Assembly: GCF_000185905.1 (NCBI RefSeq)
Contig: NC_014923.1
Coordinates: forward strand, 4,177,501 to 4,241,500
Length of the DNA: 64,000 nucleotides
Direction: 5' to 3'
Origin: Mesorhizobium ciceri biovar biserrulae WSM1271
Lineage (GTDB): Bacteria; Pseudomonadota; Alphaproteobacteria; Rhizobiales; Rhizobiaceae
The notes under the pieces are model-generated. The model was not told the DNA's origin. It was given only the letters and a program-made list of their open reading frames with translations, and did not search any database. Numbering within the stretch: position 1 is the stretch's first letter; every line of letters begins with the position of its first letter. Positions 1-10,686 of the stretch are shown piece after piece. Position numbers and translations under genes: made by a program.

Positions 1-1014
1 GATCGCATGCGCATAGGCCGCGCGCATCGTGTCGAGGCCGCTGAAGGCCGAAACCAGCATGAACAGCGTCGAGCGCGGCAGATGGAAATTGGTCATCAGC
101 ATGTCGGCGGTGCGAAAACGGTAGCCGGGCGTGATGAAGATATCGGTCGGGCCGGACCACGCAGCCAGAGTACCGTCCTCACGCGCCGCACTCTCCAGCA
201 GACGCAGCGAGGTCGTGCCGACAGCAACGATGCGCCCGCCCCTTGCTCTTGCGGCATTCAGGGCGTCCGCAGTGGCTTCGCTGACCGACCCGGTCTCGGC
301 ATGCATCTTGTGGTCGGCGGTGTCGTCCGCCTTGACCGGCAGGAACGTACCGGCGCCGACATGCAAGGTGACGAAGCGGCGTTCGACGCCTTTGGCGTCA
401 AGCGCTGCAAAAAGCTCCGGCGTGAAATGCAGGCCCGCTGTCGGAGCCGCGACGGCGCCCTCCTCGCTTGCATAGATGGTCTGGTAATCGGCCCGGTCGC
501 GTTCGTCATCGTCGCGTTTCGAGGCGATATAGGGTGGCAGCGGAATATGGCCTACCGCGTGCAGCGCCTCGTCGAGGAACGGCCCCGACAGGTCGAAGCC
601 AAGCAGCGCCTCGCCGCCCTCGCCTTTCTCGATCACCGTGGCGTCGAGCTGGCCGAGGAAACAGGAATTGCCGTCATGGCCGAAATGGATGCGGTCGCCG
701 GCGGCAATGCGCTTGCCCGGCCGCATGAAGGCCAGCCAGCGGTCCGGCGCCATGCGCATATGCAGCGTGGCTTCGACCTGCGCCGTCGCCTCGCCCCGCC
801 GCCTTATGCCTTTGAGCTGCGCCGGAATGACCTTGGTGTCGTTGAACACCAGCACGTCGCCGGCACTGAGCAAGGACGGCAGGTCGCCAACCGTCCGGTC
901 CTCGAGCTCTTCGCCGGGCTTGACCAGAAGCATCTTGGCGCTGTCACGCGGCTGCGCCGGGCGGAGCGCGATGCGCTCCTCCGGCAGCTCGAAGTCAAAG
1001 AGATCGACGCGCAT
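1..1014 (-). CDS. queA: S-adenosylmethionine:tRNA ribosyltransferase-isomerase (QueA), 3' end missing
   Basis: QueA transfers and isomerises the ribosyl group of AdoMet onto 7-aminomethyl-deazaguanine in tRNA, making epoxyqueuosine. The minus-strand translation starts MRVDLFDFELPEERIALRP, a typical QueA N-terminus, and continues with family-typical stretches such as VLVFNDTKVIPAQLKG, PLPPYI and TAGLHFTPELF. The frame is open for 338 codons to the window edge, so roughly the last 20 residues of a normal ~360-residue protein are missing. The ATG at 1014 shares one base with the stop of the upstream transporter gene (TGATG), so the two are probably translationally coupled. The long plus-strand frame over this region is a shadow. 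Confidence 0.95.
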   Translation of the reverse strand, partial: MRVDLFDFELPEERIALRPAQPRDSAKMLLVKPGEELEDRTVGDLPSLLSAGDVLVFNDTKVIPAQLKGIRRRGEATAQVEATLHMRMAPDRWLAFMRPGKRIAAGDRIHFGHDGNSCFLGQLDATVIEKGEGGEALLGFDLSGPFLDEALHAVGHIPLPPYIASKRDDDERDRADYQTIYASEEGAVAAPTAGLHFTPELFAALDAKGVERRFVTLHVGAGTFLPVKADDTADHKMHAETGSVSEATADALNAARARGGRIVAVGTTSLRLLESAAREDGTLAAWSGPTDIFITPGYRFRTADMLMTNFHLPRSTLFMLVSAFSGLDTMRAAYAHAI

Positions 1015-1463
1015 CAGTAGAGCCGGACGAGCAGCGCTCCGGCCAAGAGCAGCACCGCGCCGGCAACGCGTCCCAGCGAGATTTCACGCACCGCGACGCC
1101 GAGGAAGCCGACGCGGTCGATGAGCATGCCGGCCAGCAACTGGCCGGCGACCAGAAACGCCATCAGCGCGGCAGCACCTATGCGTGGCGTCAGGATCGTC
1201 GACAGCGTGACATAGAAACCGCCGAGCATGCCGCCGGCCACGAACAGCCAGGGCGCCGGCGCTTTCCAGTCGAGCGAGATGCCTTGCAGCTTCACCACCG
1301 TAACGGAGATAATGCCGAGCACGATCGCGCCCGACAAGAACGAAAACGCAGCCGCCGCGACCGGGAGACCCAGGCCGCGCGCCAGCTGCGAATTGATCGG
1401 CGCCTGAATGGCAATGAAGGCGCCGGACAGGATGCCGAGAAGCGACCAGACGACGCCCATCAT
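1014..1463 (-). CDS. Small DMT-superfamily transporter (DUF606/YdcZ-like)
   Basis: A 149-residue, very hydrophobic protein with about five membrane segments. It begins MMGVVWSLLGILSGAFIAIQ and contains the APINSQLARGLG stretch typical of the short DUF606 (YdcZ) branch of the drug/metabolite transporter superfamily, whose members are about 150 residues and may act as dimers. The substrate is unknown. Two ATGs lie in tandem at the start; the first is annotated. The gene ends exactly where queA begins (one shared base) and lies 12 bp after ppiB, so ppiB, this gene and queA probably form one transcript. Confidence 0.85.
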   Translation of the reverse strand: MMGVVWSLLGILSGAFIAIQAPINSQLARGLGLPVAAAAFSFLSGAIVLGIISVTVVKLQGISLDWKAPAPWLFVAGGMLGGFYVTLSTILTPRIGAAALMAFLVAGQLLAGMLIDRVGFLGVAVREISLGRVAGAVLLLAGALLVRLY

Positions 1464-1475
1464 TGTCGTTTGCCC

Positions 1476-1988
1476 TTACTTGACGTCGGCCGCGACCTTC
1501 AGCGACACGATCTTGTCGGGATCCTGCACCGGCTCGCCGCGCTTGATCTTGTCGACATTGTCCATGCCTTCGATGACCTGGCCCCAGACCGTGTACTGGC
1601 GGTTGAGGAAGGCGGCGTCGTCGAAGCAGATGAAGAACTGCGAATTGGCCGAGTTCGGGTTCTGCGAACGGGCCATCGAGCAGGTGCCGCGGCCATGGTT
1701 GGCGTTGGAAAATTCGGCCTTCAGGTCCGGCTTCTCAGAGCCGCCCATGCCCGCACGGGACGGCGCGAAGGAAGGCTTGCTCGAATTGCCGAACTTGACG
1801 TCGCCGGTCTGGGCCATGAAGCCTTCGATGACGCGGTGGAAGACCACGCCGTCATAGGCGCCTTCCCTAGCCAGTTCCTTGATGCGGGAGACGTGGCCCG
1901 GCGCCAAGTCGGGGAAAAGTTCGATGACGACCGTGCCCTTGGTCGTTTCCATGATGAGCGCGTTCTCGCGGTCCTTGATTTCGGCCAT
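1476..1988 (-). CDS. ppiB: Cytosolic peptidyl-prolyl cis-trans isomerase (cyclophilin, PpiB type)
   Basis: A 170-residue cyclophilin without signal peptide. The catalytic signature FHRVIEGFMAQTGD is present, followed by MARSQNPNSANSQFFI, which holds the conserved active-site region. An insertion around KFGNSSKPSFAPSRAGMG lies between the two motifs, as in many alphaproteobacterial PpiB proteins. It catalyses proline isomerisation in the cytoplasm. The next gene upstream is a second, exported cyclophilin with the same motifs, suggesting an old tandem duplication. The ATG at 1988 follows an AAGGATAT-like ribosome site. Confidence 0.93.
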   Translation of the reverse strand: MAEIKDRENALIMETTKGTVVIELFPDLAPGHVSRIKELAREGAYDGVVFHRVIEGFMAQTGDVKFGNSSKPSFAPSRAGMGGSEKPDLKAEFSNANHGRGTCSMARSQNPNSANSQFFICFDDAAFLNRQYTVWGQVIEGMDNVDKIKRGEPVQDPDKIVSLKVAADVK

Positions 1989-2028
1989 GTCAGATATCCT
2001 TTTGAGAAAACAGAGTTATTTGACAATT

Positions 2029-2616
2029 TTACTTGTCTGCGGCGATGCGCACCTTGATCATCCGGTCGGGGTCGGAGACCGTGCCGTTGTCCGCCTGGTC
2101 GCCCTTCTTGACGTGATCCACCAGTTCCATGCCGCTGACGACATTGCCGACGATGGTGTACTGGCCGTCGAGCGGCGGTGCCGGAGCGAACATGATGAAG
2201 AACTGCGAATTGGCCGAATTGGGGTCCTGCGAGCGGGCCATGCCGACCACGCCGCGCTTGTAATGTTCGGTCTGCGAGAATTCGGCCGGCAGGTCGGGCA
2301 GGTCGGAACCGCCGGTGCCGACGGCCTCGGCGCTGAAACCCTTTTTCATATTGCCGAACTTGACGTCGCCGGTCTGCGCCATGAAGCCGTCTATGACGCG
2401 GTGGAAGGCGACGTTGTCATAGGCGCCTTGGCGCACCAGCTTCTTGATCTGCTCGACATGCTTTGGCGCCAGATCGGGCCGAAGCGCAATGGTGACGTCT
2501 CCGTCCTTCAGCGTGATGACCATGGTGTTTTCCGGGTCGGCGGCGAAGGCCGAGACCGATGCGGTCACAAGGCCGGCAAGCACAACGAGGAACGAGGCGA
2601 GCTTTTTCAGCTGCAT
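2029..2616 (-). CDS. Periplasmic peptidyl-prolyl cis-trans isomerase (cyclophilin)
   Basis: A cyclophilin of 195 residues when started at the ATG at 2616. That start is preferred over an upstream in-frame one because it has a CGGAG ribosome site and gives a clear signal peptide (MQLKKLASFLVVLAGLVTAS, cleaved near AFA-AD). The mature domain carries FHRVIDGFMAQTGD and MARSQDPNSANSQFFI. It should assist folding in the periplasm. It lies 16 bp after coaD and 40 bp before ppiB, in one run of minus-strand genes. It resembles its cytosolic neighbour closely, including the shared KFGN stretch after the catalytic motif. Confidence 0.9.
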   Translation of the reverse strand: MQLKKLASFLVVLAGLVTASVSAFAADPENTMVITLKDGDVTIALRPDLAPKHVEQIKKLVRQGAYDNVAFHRVIDGFMAQTGDVKFGNMKKGFSAEAVGTGGSDLPDLPAEFSQTEHYKRGVVGMARSQDPNSANSQFFIMFAPAPPLDGQYTIVGNVVSGMELVDHVKKGDQADNGTVSDPDRMIKVRIAADK

Positions 2617-2632
2617 ATCTATCTCCGGAATC

Positions 2633-3133
2633 TTATTTCGCGAATTTGGCGGTGAGCGCACCGGCAACCGCCGCCGGCACGAAGGGGCGGATGTTGCCTC
2701 CCATAGAGGCAATCTGGCGGACAAGTGTGGCGGTAATGGTGCGCACGGACGGGCTGGCGGGCAGAAAAACCGTCTGCAACTCAGGTGCCATAGTCTCGTT
2801 CATGCCGGCCATCTGCATCTCATAGTCGAGGTCGGTGCCGTCGCGCAGGCCGCGGATCATGATCGAGGCGCCGTGCTTCCTGGCGGCGTCGATGACCAGC
2901 CCGTCGAAAGCGACGACCTTGATACGGGCGCCATCGCTGCCGAATTCCGCCTTCGCCGCGGTCTCGATCAGCTTCACCCGCTCCTCGAAGGAAAACAGCG
3001 GCTGCTTGCCCGGATGGATGCCGATCGCCGCATAGACGATGTCGGCCACGGCCAGCGAAGCCTTCAGCACATCGAGATGGCCGTTGGTCAGCGGGTCGAA
3101 GGAGCCGGCATAGAGGGCGATGCGTTCGGTCAT
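2633..3133 (-). CDS. coaD: Phosphopantetheine adenylyltransferase
   Basis: CoaD transfers AMP from ATP to 4'-phosphopantetheine, the penultimate step of coenzyme A synthesis. The 166-residue length is standard. The N-terminal nucleotidyltransferase motif GSFDPLTNGHLD is intact, with the catalytic His in TNGH. MIRGLRDGTDLDYEMQMAGMN and the C-terminal ITATLVRQIA (the variant of ISSTxVR) are also family features. It is the first gene of the minus-strand run coaD-ppi-ppiB-DMT-queA. A palindromic repeat begins 16 bp upstream of its ATG, so the 5' leader, if transcription starts upstream, would contain hairpins. Confidence 0.96.
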   Translation of the reverse strand: MTERIALYAGSFDPLTNGHLDVLKASLAVADIVYAAIGIHPGKQPLFSFEERVKLIETAAKAEFGSDGARIKVVAFDGLVIDAARKHGASIMIRGLRDGTDLDYEMQMAGMNETMAPELQTVFLPASPSVRTITATLVRQIASMGGNIRPFVPAAVAGALTAKFAK

Positions 3134-3149
3134 GGCAGGTGCTTCTAAT

Positions 3150-3277
3150 GCATGATCCCAAAAAGTGGAAACCGGTTTTTGCGGACAAACGGTTTTTCGT
3201 TTGTCCTAGAGATCATGCTCAAATGAAAGCTAGAGCCTGTTCCATCTTCCGTCCACCAAGATGGAACAGGCTCTAGC
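3150..3277. repeat. RIME-like palindromic intergenic element, copy 1
   Basis: A compound palindrome. GCATGATC (3150-3157) pairs with GATCATGC (3211-3218). Between them lies a hairpin with 9-bp perfect arms, GGACAAACG (3183-3191) and CGTTTGTCC (3198-3206). A second hairpin follows, with 20-bp perfect arms (3229-3248 and 3258-3277) and a 9-base loop. This two-palindrome layout is known for rhizobial intergenic mosaic elements; assignment to that family is inferred from form. A second copy with the same outer motif is at 53250-53347. The rest of the gap to the next gene (3278-3455) shows no gene. Confidence 0.75.
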
Positions 3278-3455
3278 GAGCCTCTCTCGCAAAGGCAAAT
3301 CCGATCGGCGCGCCGGCCGTGAACCTTTTCCGGCACATGAACGACAGATGAACACGCTGATCACGAAGCCTTCACGCAGCGTTCACTAGGTTGCACCTTA
3401 ATTAGATGAAACCAAAATCCCATCTATCCGTTGTTAGGCGCAGGAGAACACGCAC

Positions 3456-3608
3456 ATGCTGATCTACATGCTCGCCACCGCAATGACCGTCGCCATGCTG
3501 ATCGCCACCGTATTTGGGCTGCATCAGGAGGCACAACGCATCCGCGTCAAGGCAAACACCAAGCGCTTCGAAGGCTTCGGCCTGCGTAAGCCATATCGCC
3601 ACTACTGA
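3456..3608 (+). CDS. Small membrane protein, 50 residues
   Basis: A short open frame, ATG at 3456 to TGA at 3608, with a good ribosome site (CAGGAGA) eight bases upstream. The first ~22 residues (MLIYMLATAMTVAMLIATVF) form one membrane segment. The rest is basic and polar and ends KPYRHY. Codon choice resembles that of the neighbouring genes. I do not recognise a family and give no function. It runs toward gyrA, convergent with it, and is followed by a perfect 20-bp palindrome that could terminate both. The positive-inside rule would place the basic C-terminus in the cytoplasm. Confidence 0.6.
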   Translation: MLIYMLATAMTVAMLIATVFGLHQEAQRIRVKANTKRFEGFGLRKPYRHY

Positions 3609-3629
3609 TAAAGCCTGAACTTGCTGCCG

Positions 3630-3649
3630 CGCCGGCCAGCTGGCCGGCG
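3630..3649. terminator. Perfect 20-bp palindrome between convergent genes, possible terminator
   Basis: CGCCGGCCAGCTGGCCGGCG is its own reverse complement. It lies between the end of the 50-residue gene on the plus strand and the end of gyrA on the minus strand. There is no U-tract on either side, so termination is inferred from position and symmetry only. Confidence 0.4.
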
Positions 3650-3676
3650 TTGCCATGTCAAAACCTGGTGCCGGAC

Positions 3677-6478
<2,802 letters not shown>

Positions 6479-6615
6479 ATCGGATCACAATCTAATCAGG
6501 AATCACTTGGTGCTTATATAGGAAGCAAGCCCGAAACTCCAACCTTCACGGCACTTTTCCAGTGTCATTTTTGATGGTAATTTCAAATGGATACCGATGA
6601 TTGCGACGATATGGC

Positions 6616-6637
6616 CAAGGCGGTTTTCGCCGCCTTG
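6616..6637 (-). terminator. Hairpin downstream of the AraC-type regulator
   Basis: CAAGGCGG (6616-6623) and CCGCCTTG (6630-6637) form perfect 8-bp arms around a 6-base loop, between the end of the regulator gene at 6700 and the gyrA start at 6478. No clear U-tract follows, so this is a weak terminator candidate. Confidence 0.35.
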
Positions 6638-6699
6638 ACGCAAAAGCCTGCGCGTCTGCCTTTGCGGTGCACCGGGCCGATTCACCAAGCAGAAACGAC

Positions 6700-7521
6700 C
6701 TATGCGCCACGGCGGCTGCGATACTGGCTTGGCGTCTGCCCCATGATCCGCCGAAAACGACGATTGAAGGTCGACAGATCGCTGAAGCCAGCGCCGAAAG
6801 CGATCGCGGAAACCGTATCGTCCGACATGCGTAGCCGCACCGCGGCCCTGTGCAATCGCGTCTTGAGCAGGAATTGGTAGGGGGTCATGCCCGCCACCTG
6901 CCGGAAGATGCGCAGGAAATGATACGGACTGGTCGCCGTCCCATCGGCAAGCGCTGAAAGGGAAACCGGCCCGTCTGCATCGAGTTCGATGCGCCGCACA
7001 GCTTCGGCAACCCGTTTTTGATCGCGGCGGCTCGGCGCGCGCCTGACATGCGTAGCGCCGGAGGCTGTAGCTACGGCAGCACCGGCCATGCGCAGGGAAA
7101 GTTCCTCGAAGGCGTCGATGTCGGCCATCTCGCGAGCGGTTTCCGCCTCGGCCAGGAGTGGCGCCAGGACCGGCAAAGGCGGCAGGCGCGCCGCCTCGAA
7201 AGCCAGCTTCCTGGCGCCCGGCACGCCAGCCGCGATCCGCTCCATGTAGGACGGCCTGAAATGGAACGAGAGGCAACGGTCGCCGCCGCCATGCTCGTGC
7301 CCGCATTCGTAACATGTGCCGGGATTGCCGAGCAGGAGCGCGCCGGGCGCCAGCATCGCCGTTCCTTGTTGGGCGCGGTAGCGGAACGTGCCGCTGGTGA
7401 CTGCAGCCACACAGAAATCCTGATGCGCCTCCTCGAACGGCCGGCCGGCGCCGGCCGTGCAGATCAAATCCGTCACATGCCAACCGGCTCCGGATGCGAG
7501 ACTATGCGTGGTCGTCGTCAT
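6700..7521 (-). CDS. AraC-family transcriptional regulator
   Basis: A 273-residue regulator from the ATG at 7521 (MTTTTHSLASGAGWHV). An upstream in-frame start exists but lies in the divergent intergenic region and adds unlikely sequence. The N-terminal half is a cupin-like sensor domain (GTAMLAPGALLLGNPG, then CYECGHEHGGGDRCLSFHF, with several Cys/His). The C-terminal ~100 residues are the double helix-turn-helix: ALADGTATSPYHFLRIFRQV and the second helix pair AIAFGAGFSDLSTFNRRFRR with the typical MGQTPSQYR ending. It is divergent from a DUF1579-like gene 86 bp away, which it may control. The effector is unknown. Confidence 0.88.
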   Translation of the reverse strand: MTTTTHSLASGAGWHVTDLICTAGAGRPFEEAHQDFCVAAVTSGTFRYRAQQGTAMLAPGALLLGNPGTCYECGHEHGGGDRCLSFHFRPSYMERIAAGVPGARKLAFEAARLPPLPVLAPLLAEAETAREMADIDAFEELSLRMAGAAVATASGATHVRRAPSRRDQKRVAEAVRRIELDADGPVSLSALADGTATSPYHFLRIFRQVAGMTPYQFLLKTRLHRAAVRLRMSDDTVSAIAFGAGFSDLSTFNRRFRRIMGQTPSQYRSRRGA

Positions 7522-7607
7522 GGTCGAAATATAGCAATTTTTCCCAAGCCCAGAACCCCGTAACCGCCTATTCCCTCCCAATCTCCTGACAAGAAGAGGC
7601 CACAACC

Positions 7608-8138
7608 ATGTTCGATCAATCTTCGTTTGCCGATGCCCTGCATAGCCCCGGACCGATCGAAGGCCTTGCCGAAAAACTGAGCCTTTACGGCCGCTTCGTC
7701 GGCGCCTGGACTTTCGACGCCTCGCGCCACCTCGAGGACGGAACGGTGCTGACAGGGCGTGGCGAGGTGCATTTCGGCTGGGTGCTGGAAGGCCGGGCGA
7801 TCCAGGACGTCTGGATCCTGCCCGCGCGGGACACTGGTTCCCAGCCCTCGCTCGGCAAATGGACTTTCTATGGCACGACGCTGCGCGTCTATGATCCCGG
7901 CGCGGATGCCTGGCACATCTTCTGGAGCGACCCGCGCAACCAGTATTTCAGCCGCCAGCTCGGCCGCGCCGAGGGCGACACGATCGTGCAAGTGGGCACC
8001 GACGGCACCGGCAGCTCAGTACGCTGGGGCTTTTCACGCATCACCGAAAACGCCTTCCGATGGCTGGGCGAGCGCTCGCACGACAATGGCGCGACATGGC
8101 GGCTGGAGGTCGAGTTCCTGGCGCGCCGAGCGGTTTGA
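7608..8138 (+). CDS. DUF1579-like conserved protein
   Basis: A 176-residue soluble protein with no signal peptide. It has a run of beta-strand-rich segments with many Trp residues (GAWTFDASRH, GEVHFGWVLEGRAIQDVWI, WHIFWSDPRN), which suits the lipocalin-like DUF1579 fold. No catalytic motif is evident and I assign no function. It is read divergently from the AraC regulator, and an AAGAAGAGG ribosome site precedes the ATG. The divergent layout suggests that this protein is the target of that regulator. Confidence 0.65.
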   Translation: MFDQSSFADALHSPGPIEGLAEKLSLYGRFVGAWTFDASRHLEDGTVLTGRGEVHFGWVLEGRAIQDVWILPARDTGSQPSLGKWTFYGTTLRVYDPGADAWHIFWSDPRNQYFSRQLGRAEGDTIVQVGTDGTGSSVRWGFSRITENAFRWLGERSHDNGATWRLEVEFLARRAV

Positions 8139-8298
8139 TCGCCGAAGAATGCAGCAGCCCGGAATAAAAGCGTCGCGACCCTTTGCGCCCTCCGCTGTCT
8201 CGCCGGCATCAACCACTTTCTCACGAACAGTTCCCACCGAACGGGCTTTGCTCTACCAATTATCCTGGTACGGGCACGGCCCGGCGGGAGGGTCAGAG

Positions 8299-8928
8299 AT
8301 GCCGAGTTTCGACAGCCTGTTCAACGCGTTCGTCACCATTCTCGTGACCATCGATCCGCCCGGCCTGGCGCCGCTGTTCCTCGCCGTGACGCGCGGCATG
8401 AACCGCGAGGAGCGCCAGCAGGTTTCCGTCCGCGCCTCGATCATCGGTTTCCTGGTGATGGCGCTGTTTGCGGTTGCAGGCGCCTCGATCCTGTCGGTGT
8501 TCGGCATCACGCTGCCAGCCTTCCGCGTCGCCGGCGGCTTCCTGCTGTTCTTCATCGCTTTCGAAATGGTGTTCGAGCGCCGGCAGGACCGCAAGGAAAA
8601 GATCGGCGACGTCGCCATCACCAAGGACATGATCCACAACATCGCCGCCTTCCCGCTGGCAATCCCGCTGATCGCGGGTCCCGGCGCCATTTCGGCAACT
8701 GTGCTGCTCTCAGGTTCCTTTCAAGGCTTCGCGGCGCAGGCGGCGCTGGTCGGCATCATCTTCGTCTGCCTTGCCATCACCTATCTGGTGTTCGTGCTGT
8801 CGGAACGCATAGACCGCATCCTCGGCCAGACCGGCCGCTCGATCCTGACCCGCCTGCTCGGCGTCATCCTGGCAGCACTGGCCGTGCAATTCGTCGCCGA
8901 CGGCATCAAGGCGCTGATAGCGGGCTGA
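8299..8928 (+). CDS. MarC-family integral membrane protein
   Basis: A 209-residue protein with six predicted membrane segments, beginning MPSFDSLFNAFVTILVTIDP. The conserved PPGLAPLFLAVTRGM stretch and AFPLAIPLIAGPGAISATVLL are typical of the MarC/SNARE-like family (UPF0056), whose members lie in the inner membrane and whose function is unresolved. The longer open frame that begins at 7759 reads through the previous gene in another frame. The ATG at 8299 follows a GGGAGGGTCAGAG ribosome site and gives the normal family length. Confidence 0.9.
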   Translation: MPSFDSLFNAFVTILVTIDPPGLAPLFLAVTRGMNREERQQVSVRASIIGFLVMALFAVAGASILSVFGITLPAFRVAGGFLLFFIAFEMVFERRQDRKEKIGDVAITKDMIHNIAAFPLAIPLIAGPGAISATVLLSGSFQGFAAQAALVGIIFVCLAITYLVFVLSERIDRILGQTGRSILTRLLGVILAALAVQFVADGIKALIAG

Positions 8929-8961
8929 CAGGCTGACGCGGCGAGAATCTCGAAGCCGGCT

Positions 8962-9387
8962 CTATCTCGCCGTCGTGTCGACGACCTCGAAACCGTGGGT
9001 AATCGTGGCGGTCTTGGCAAGCATCGCGGAGGCCGAGCAATATTTTTCGATCGAAAGGTCGATCGCGCGTTTCACCTTGTCGCTGGAGAGTTGCCTGCCC
9101 TTGACGACGAAATGCATATGAATGCGGGTGAACACTCTGGGTTCGGTTTCCGCCCGGTCGGCCTCGAGCTCGACGACGCAGTCCTCGACCGCCTCGCGCC
9201 CCTTTTCGAGGATGTGCACGACATCATAGGCCGAACAGCCGCCGGTGCCGATCAGCACCAGCTCCATCGGGCTCGGTCCCGGCGTCCTGCCTTCCGGTCC
9301 GGGCGCGGTTCCCAGCACCAGTTTGTGGCCGCTACCGGACTCGCCGACGAAGGTGCGTTCCTCGACCCATTTTACGCGTGCTTTCAT
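8962..9387 (-). CDS. OsmC/YhfA-family thiol peroxidase-like protein
   Basis: A 141-residue OsmC-superfamily protein. The ATG at 9387 has an AAGGA ribosome site; the longer in-frame start would add 12 residues without one. The two conserved cysteines are visible in GTGGCSAYDVV and EKYCSASAML. In OsmC proteins this pair reduces organic hydroperoxides. The YhfA branch, which this resembles by its Leu/Ile-rich SPMELVLIG segment, is less well defined, so the substrate is uncertain. It is convergent with marC and lies downstream of ssb, separated from it by a terminator hairpin. Confidence 0.85.
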   Translation of the reverse strand: MKARVKWVEERTFVGESGSGHKLVLGTAPGPEGRTPGPSPMELVLIGTGGCSAYDVVHILEKGREAVEDCVVELEADRAETEPRVFTRIHMHFVVKGRQLSSDKVKRAIDLSIEKYCSASAMLAKTATITHGFEVVDTTAR

Positions 9388-9446
9388 CGAACTCGTCCTT
9401 CGCCATATTTCGTTGATCGCCATGTCGGCGTTCAGTTCGACAATGC

Positions 9447-9480
9447 AAAACCCCGAAAGTCCATGAGGGACTCCCGGGGC
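9447..9480 (-). terminator. Rho-independent terminator of ssb
   Basis: On the minus strand a GC-rich stem (CCCCGGGAGTCC pairing with GGACTTTCGGGG, one internal mismatch pair) is followed directly by TTTT. It lies 43 bp after the ssb stop and before the OsmC gene. Confidence 0.7.
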
Positions 9481-9522
9481 GCAATGTTTGACTTAAGCCA
9501 AAAACAACATCTGCAGTTGCGA

Positions 9523-10041
9523 TCAGAACGGGATTTCGTCGTCCAGTTCGCGCGACGAACCGCCACCGCCGCCGCTCTTGGCACCGCCACCACCGCGATT
9601 GAAGCCTTCGCTCGGGCTGGACTGGCCGAAATCGGAACCACGGCTGCTGCCACCGGTATAGCCGCCGACCTGACCGCCCTCACCCTGCCCGCGTGCGTCG
9701 AGCATCTGCAGCTCGCCGCGGAATTTCTGCAGCACGACTTCCGTCGTGTACTTGTCGGCGCCGGTCTGGTCCTGCCATTTGCGCGTCTGCAGCTGGCCCT
9801 CGACATAGACCTTCATGCCCTTCTTCAAATACTGCTCCGCCACCTTGGCGATGCCTTCATTGAAGATGACGACGTTGTGCCATTCGGTCTTTTCCTTGCG
9901 CTCGCCGGAATTCTTGTCACGCCAGCTTTCCGACGTCGCAATGCGAATGTTGACGACCGGCTCGCCCGAGTTGAGGCGACGGATTTCGGGATCCGCGCCG
10001 AGGTTGCCGACCAAAATGACCTTGTTGACGCTACCCGCCAT
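9523..10041 (-). CDS. ssb: Single-stranded DNA-binding protein
   Basis: A 172-residue SSB. The N-terminal OB fold is clear (GSVNKVILVGNLGADPEIR, TEWHNVVIFNE, KGMKVYVEGQLQTRKWQD). A Gly/Ser-rich linker follows (residues ~125-165). The C-terminal acidic tip DDEIPF is intact; it recruits repair and replication partners. A GTTC-N7-GTTC LexA box lies about 103 bp upstream of the ATG, so the gene is probably SOS-inducible. In Sinorhizobium ssb is directly divergent from uvrA; here uvrA lies about 3.1 kb away. Confidence 0.96.
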   Translation of the reverse strand: MAGSVNKVILVGNLGADPEIRRLNSGEPVVNIRIATSESWRDKNSGERKEKTEWHNVVIFNEGIAKVAEQYLKKGMKVYVEGQLQTRKWQDQTGADKYTTEVVLQKFRGELQMLDARGQGEGGQVGGYTGGSSRGSDFGQSSPSEGFNRGGGGAKSGGGGGSSRELDDEIPF

Positions 10042-10143
10042 GATATTTCTCCGCGCTCATCCGAAACAATTTTTTTGTCGCAGCACCTTACAGGCTGCAG
10101 GCGTCAGCCGCTTGCCGTGGCTGCCTTTACCCACAAGGTTTTT

Positions 10144-10158
10144 GTTCCCTGTTCGTTC
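10144..10158. promoter_or_regulatory. LexA (SOS) box upstream of ssb
   Basis: GTTC-CCTGTTC-GTTC matches the alphaproteobacterial LexA consensus GTTC-N7-GTTC exactly. It lies 103 bp upstream of the ssb ATG and 96 bp upstream of the cupin ATG on the other strand, so it could affect either gene. A matching box precedes uvrA at 13014. Confidence 0.8.
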
Positions 10159-10253
10159 TATGGTGCAGATGACATTCTGTCAATGTTTGTCAGCAAGATG
10201 TAGTGTCCCGGCCGGAAATTTCCATGAAATCGGATCTGACCGGGGGCGATCAA

Positions 10254-10643
10254 ATGAAGTCTGTCGCACATGAGGACCAGCAGCGCGAGCAATGGCGAGC
10301 AGGTGTGGAAACACGCATGCATGTGTCGGCCAGCAATGGTGCATCGCAACTTTGCATATTCGAGCAATGGGTCGAGCCCACGGTCGGCGCTCCAACGCAT
10401 TGGCATCCCGTGGAGGAAGTGCTGACCGTTATCGCCGGTAGGGCTGAGATGTGGATCGACGATGAGCATACAGTCGTGACATCGGGCCAGTCTCTCGTTG
10501 TCCCCGCGAACAGGAAACACGGGTTCAAGAACGCCGGCACTGGAACGCTTCACATCCACGCCGTCCTTGCGTCGCCGATTTTCGAGGCGACGTTCGATGG
10601 GCCTGCCGGAATGGTGAGACGCTGGCTTCCGACAATCTCGTAA
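10254..10643 (+). CDS. Cupin-domain protein
   Basis: A single-domain beta-barrel cupin. The start is uncertain: the ATG at 10254 has a GGGGG run upstream and gives 129 residues, while in-frame starts at 10203 and 10224 would add up to 17 residues. Metal-binding cupin motif 1 is seen as PTHWHPVEEVLTVIAGRAEMW (two His and a Glu) and motif 2 as VPANRKHGFKNAG (third His). Such proteins may be small dioxygenases, isomerases or binding proteins; no substrate can be named. It is the first gene of the segment that separates ssb from uvrA. Confidence 0.75.
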   Translation: MKSVAHEDQQREQWRAGVETRMHVSASNGASQLCIFEQWVEPTVGAPTHWHPVEEVLTVIAGRAEMWIDDEHTVVTSGQSLVVPANRKHGFKNAGTGTLHIHAVLASPIFEATFDGPAGMVRRWLPTIS

Positions 10644-10661
10644 ACAGTGCTTGCCAAATCA

Positions 10662-10677
10662 ATAAGTATTCACTTAT
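10662..10677. promoter_or_regulatory. Probable ArsR-type operator
   Basis: ATAAGT-ATTC-ACTTAT is a perfect 6-bp inverted repeat with a 4-base spacer. It ends 9 bases before the arsR-family ATG at 10687, in an AT-rich stretch likely to overlap the promoter. Autoregulation through such 12-2-12-like sites is common in ArsR repressors; here the link is inferred from position and symmetry. Confidence 0.6.
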
Positions 10678-10686
10678 GCTTTTGAC

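Noticed and set aside
8220..8245. GAAC...GAAC repeat before marC as a LexA box
   Set aside because: The spacing is ten bases, not seven.
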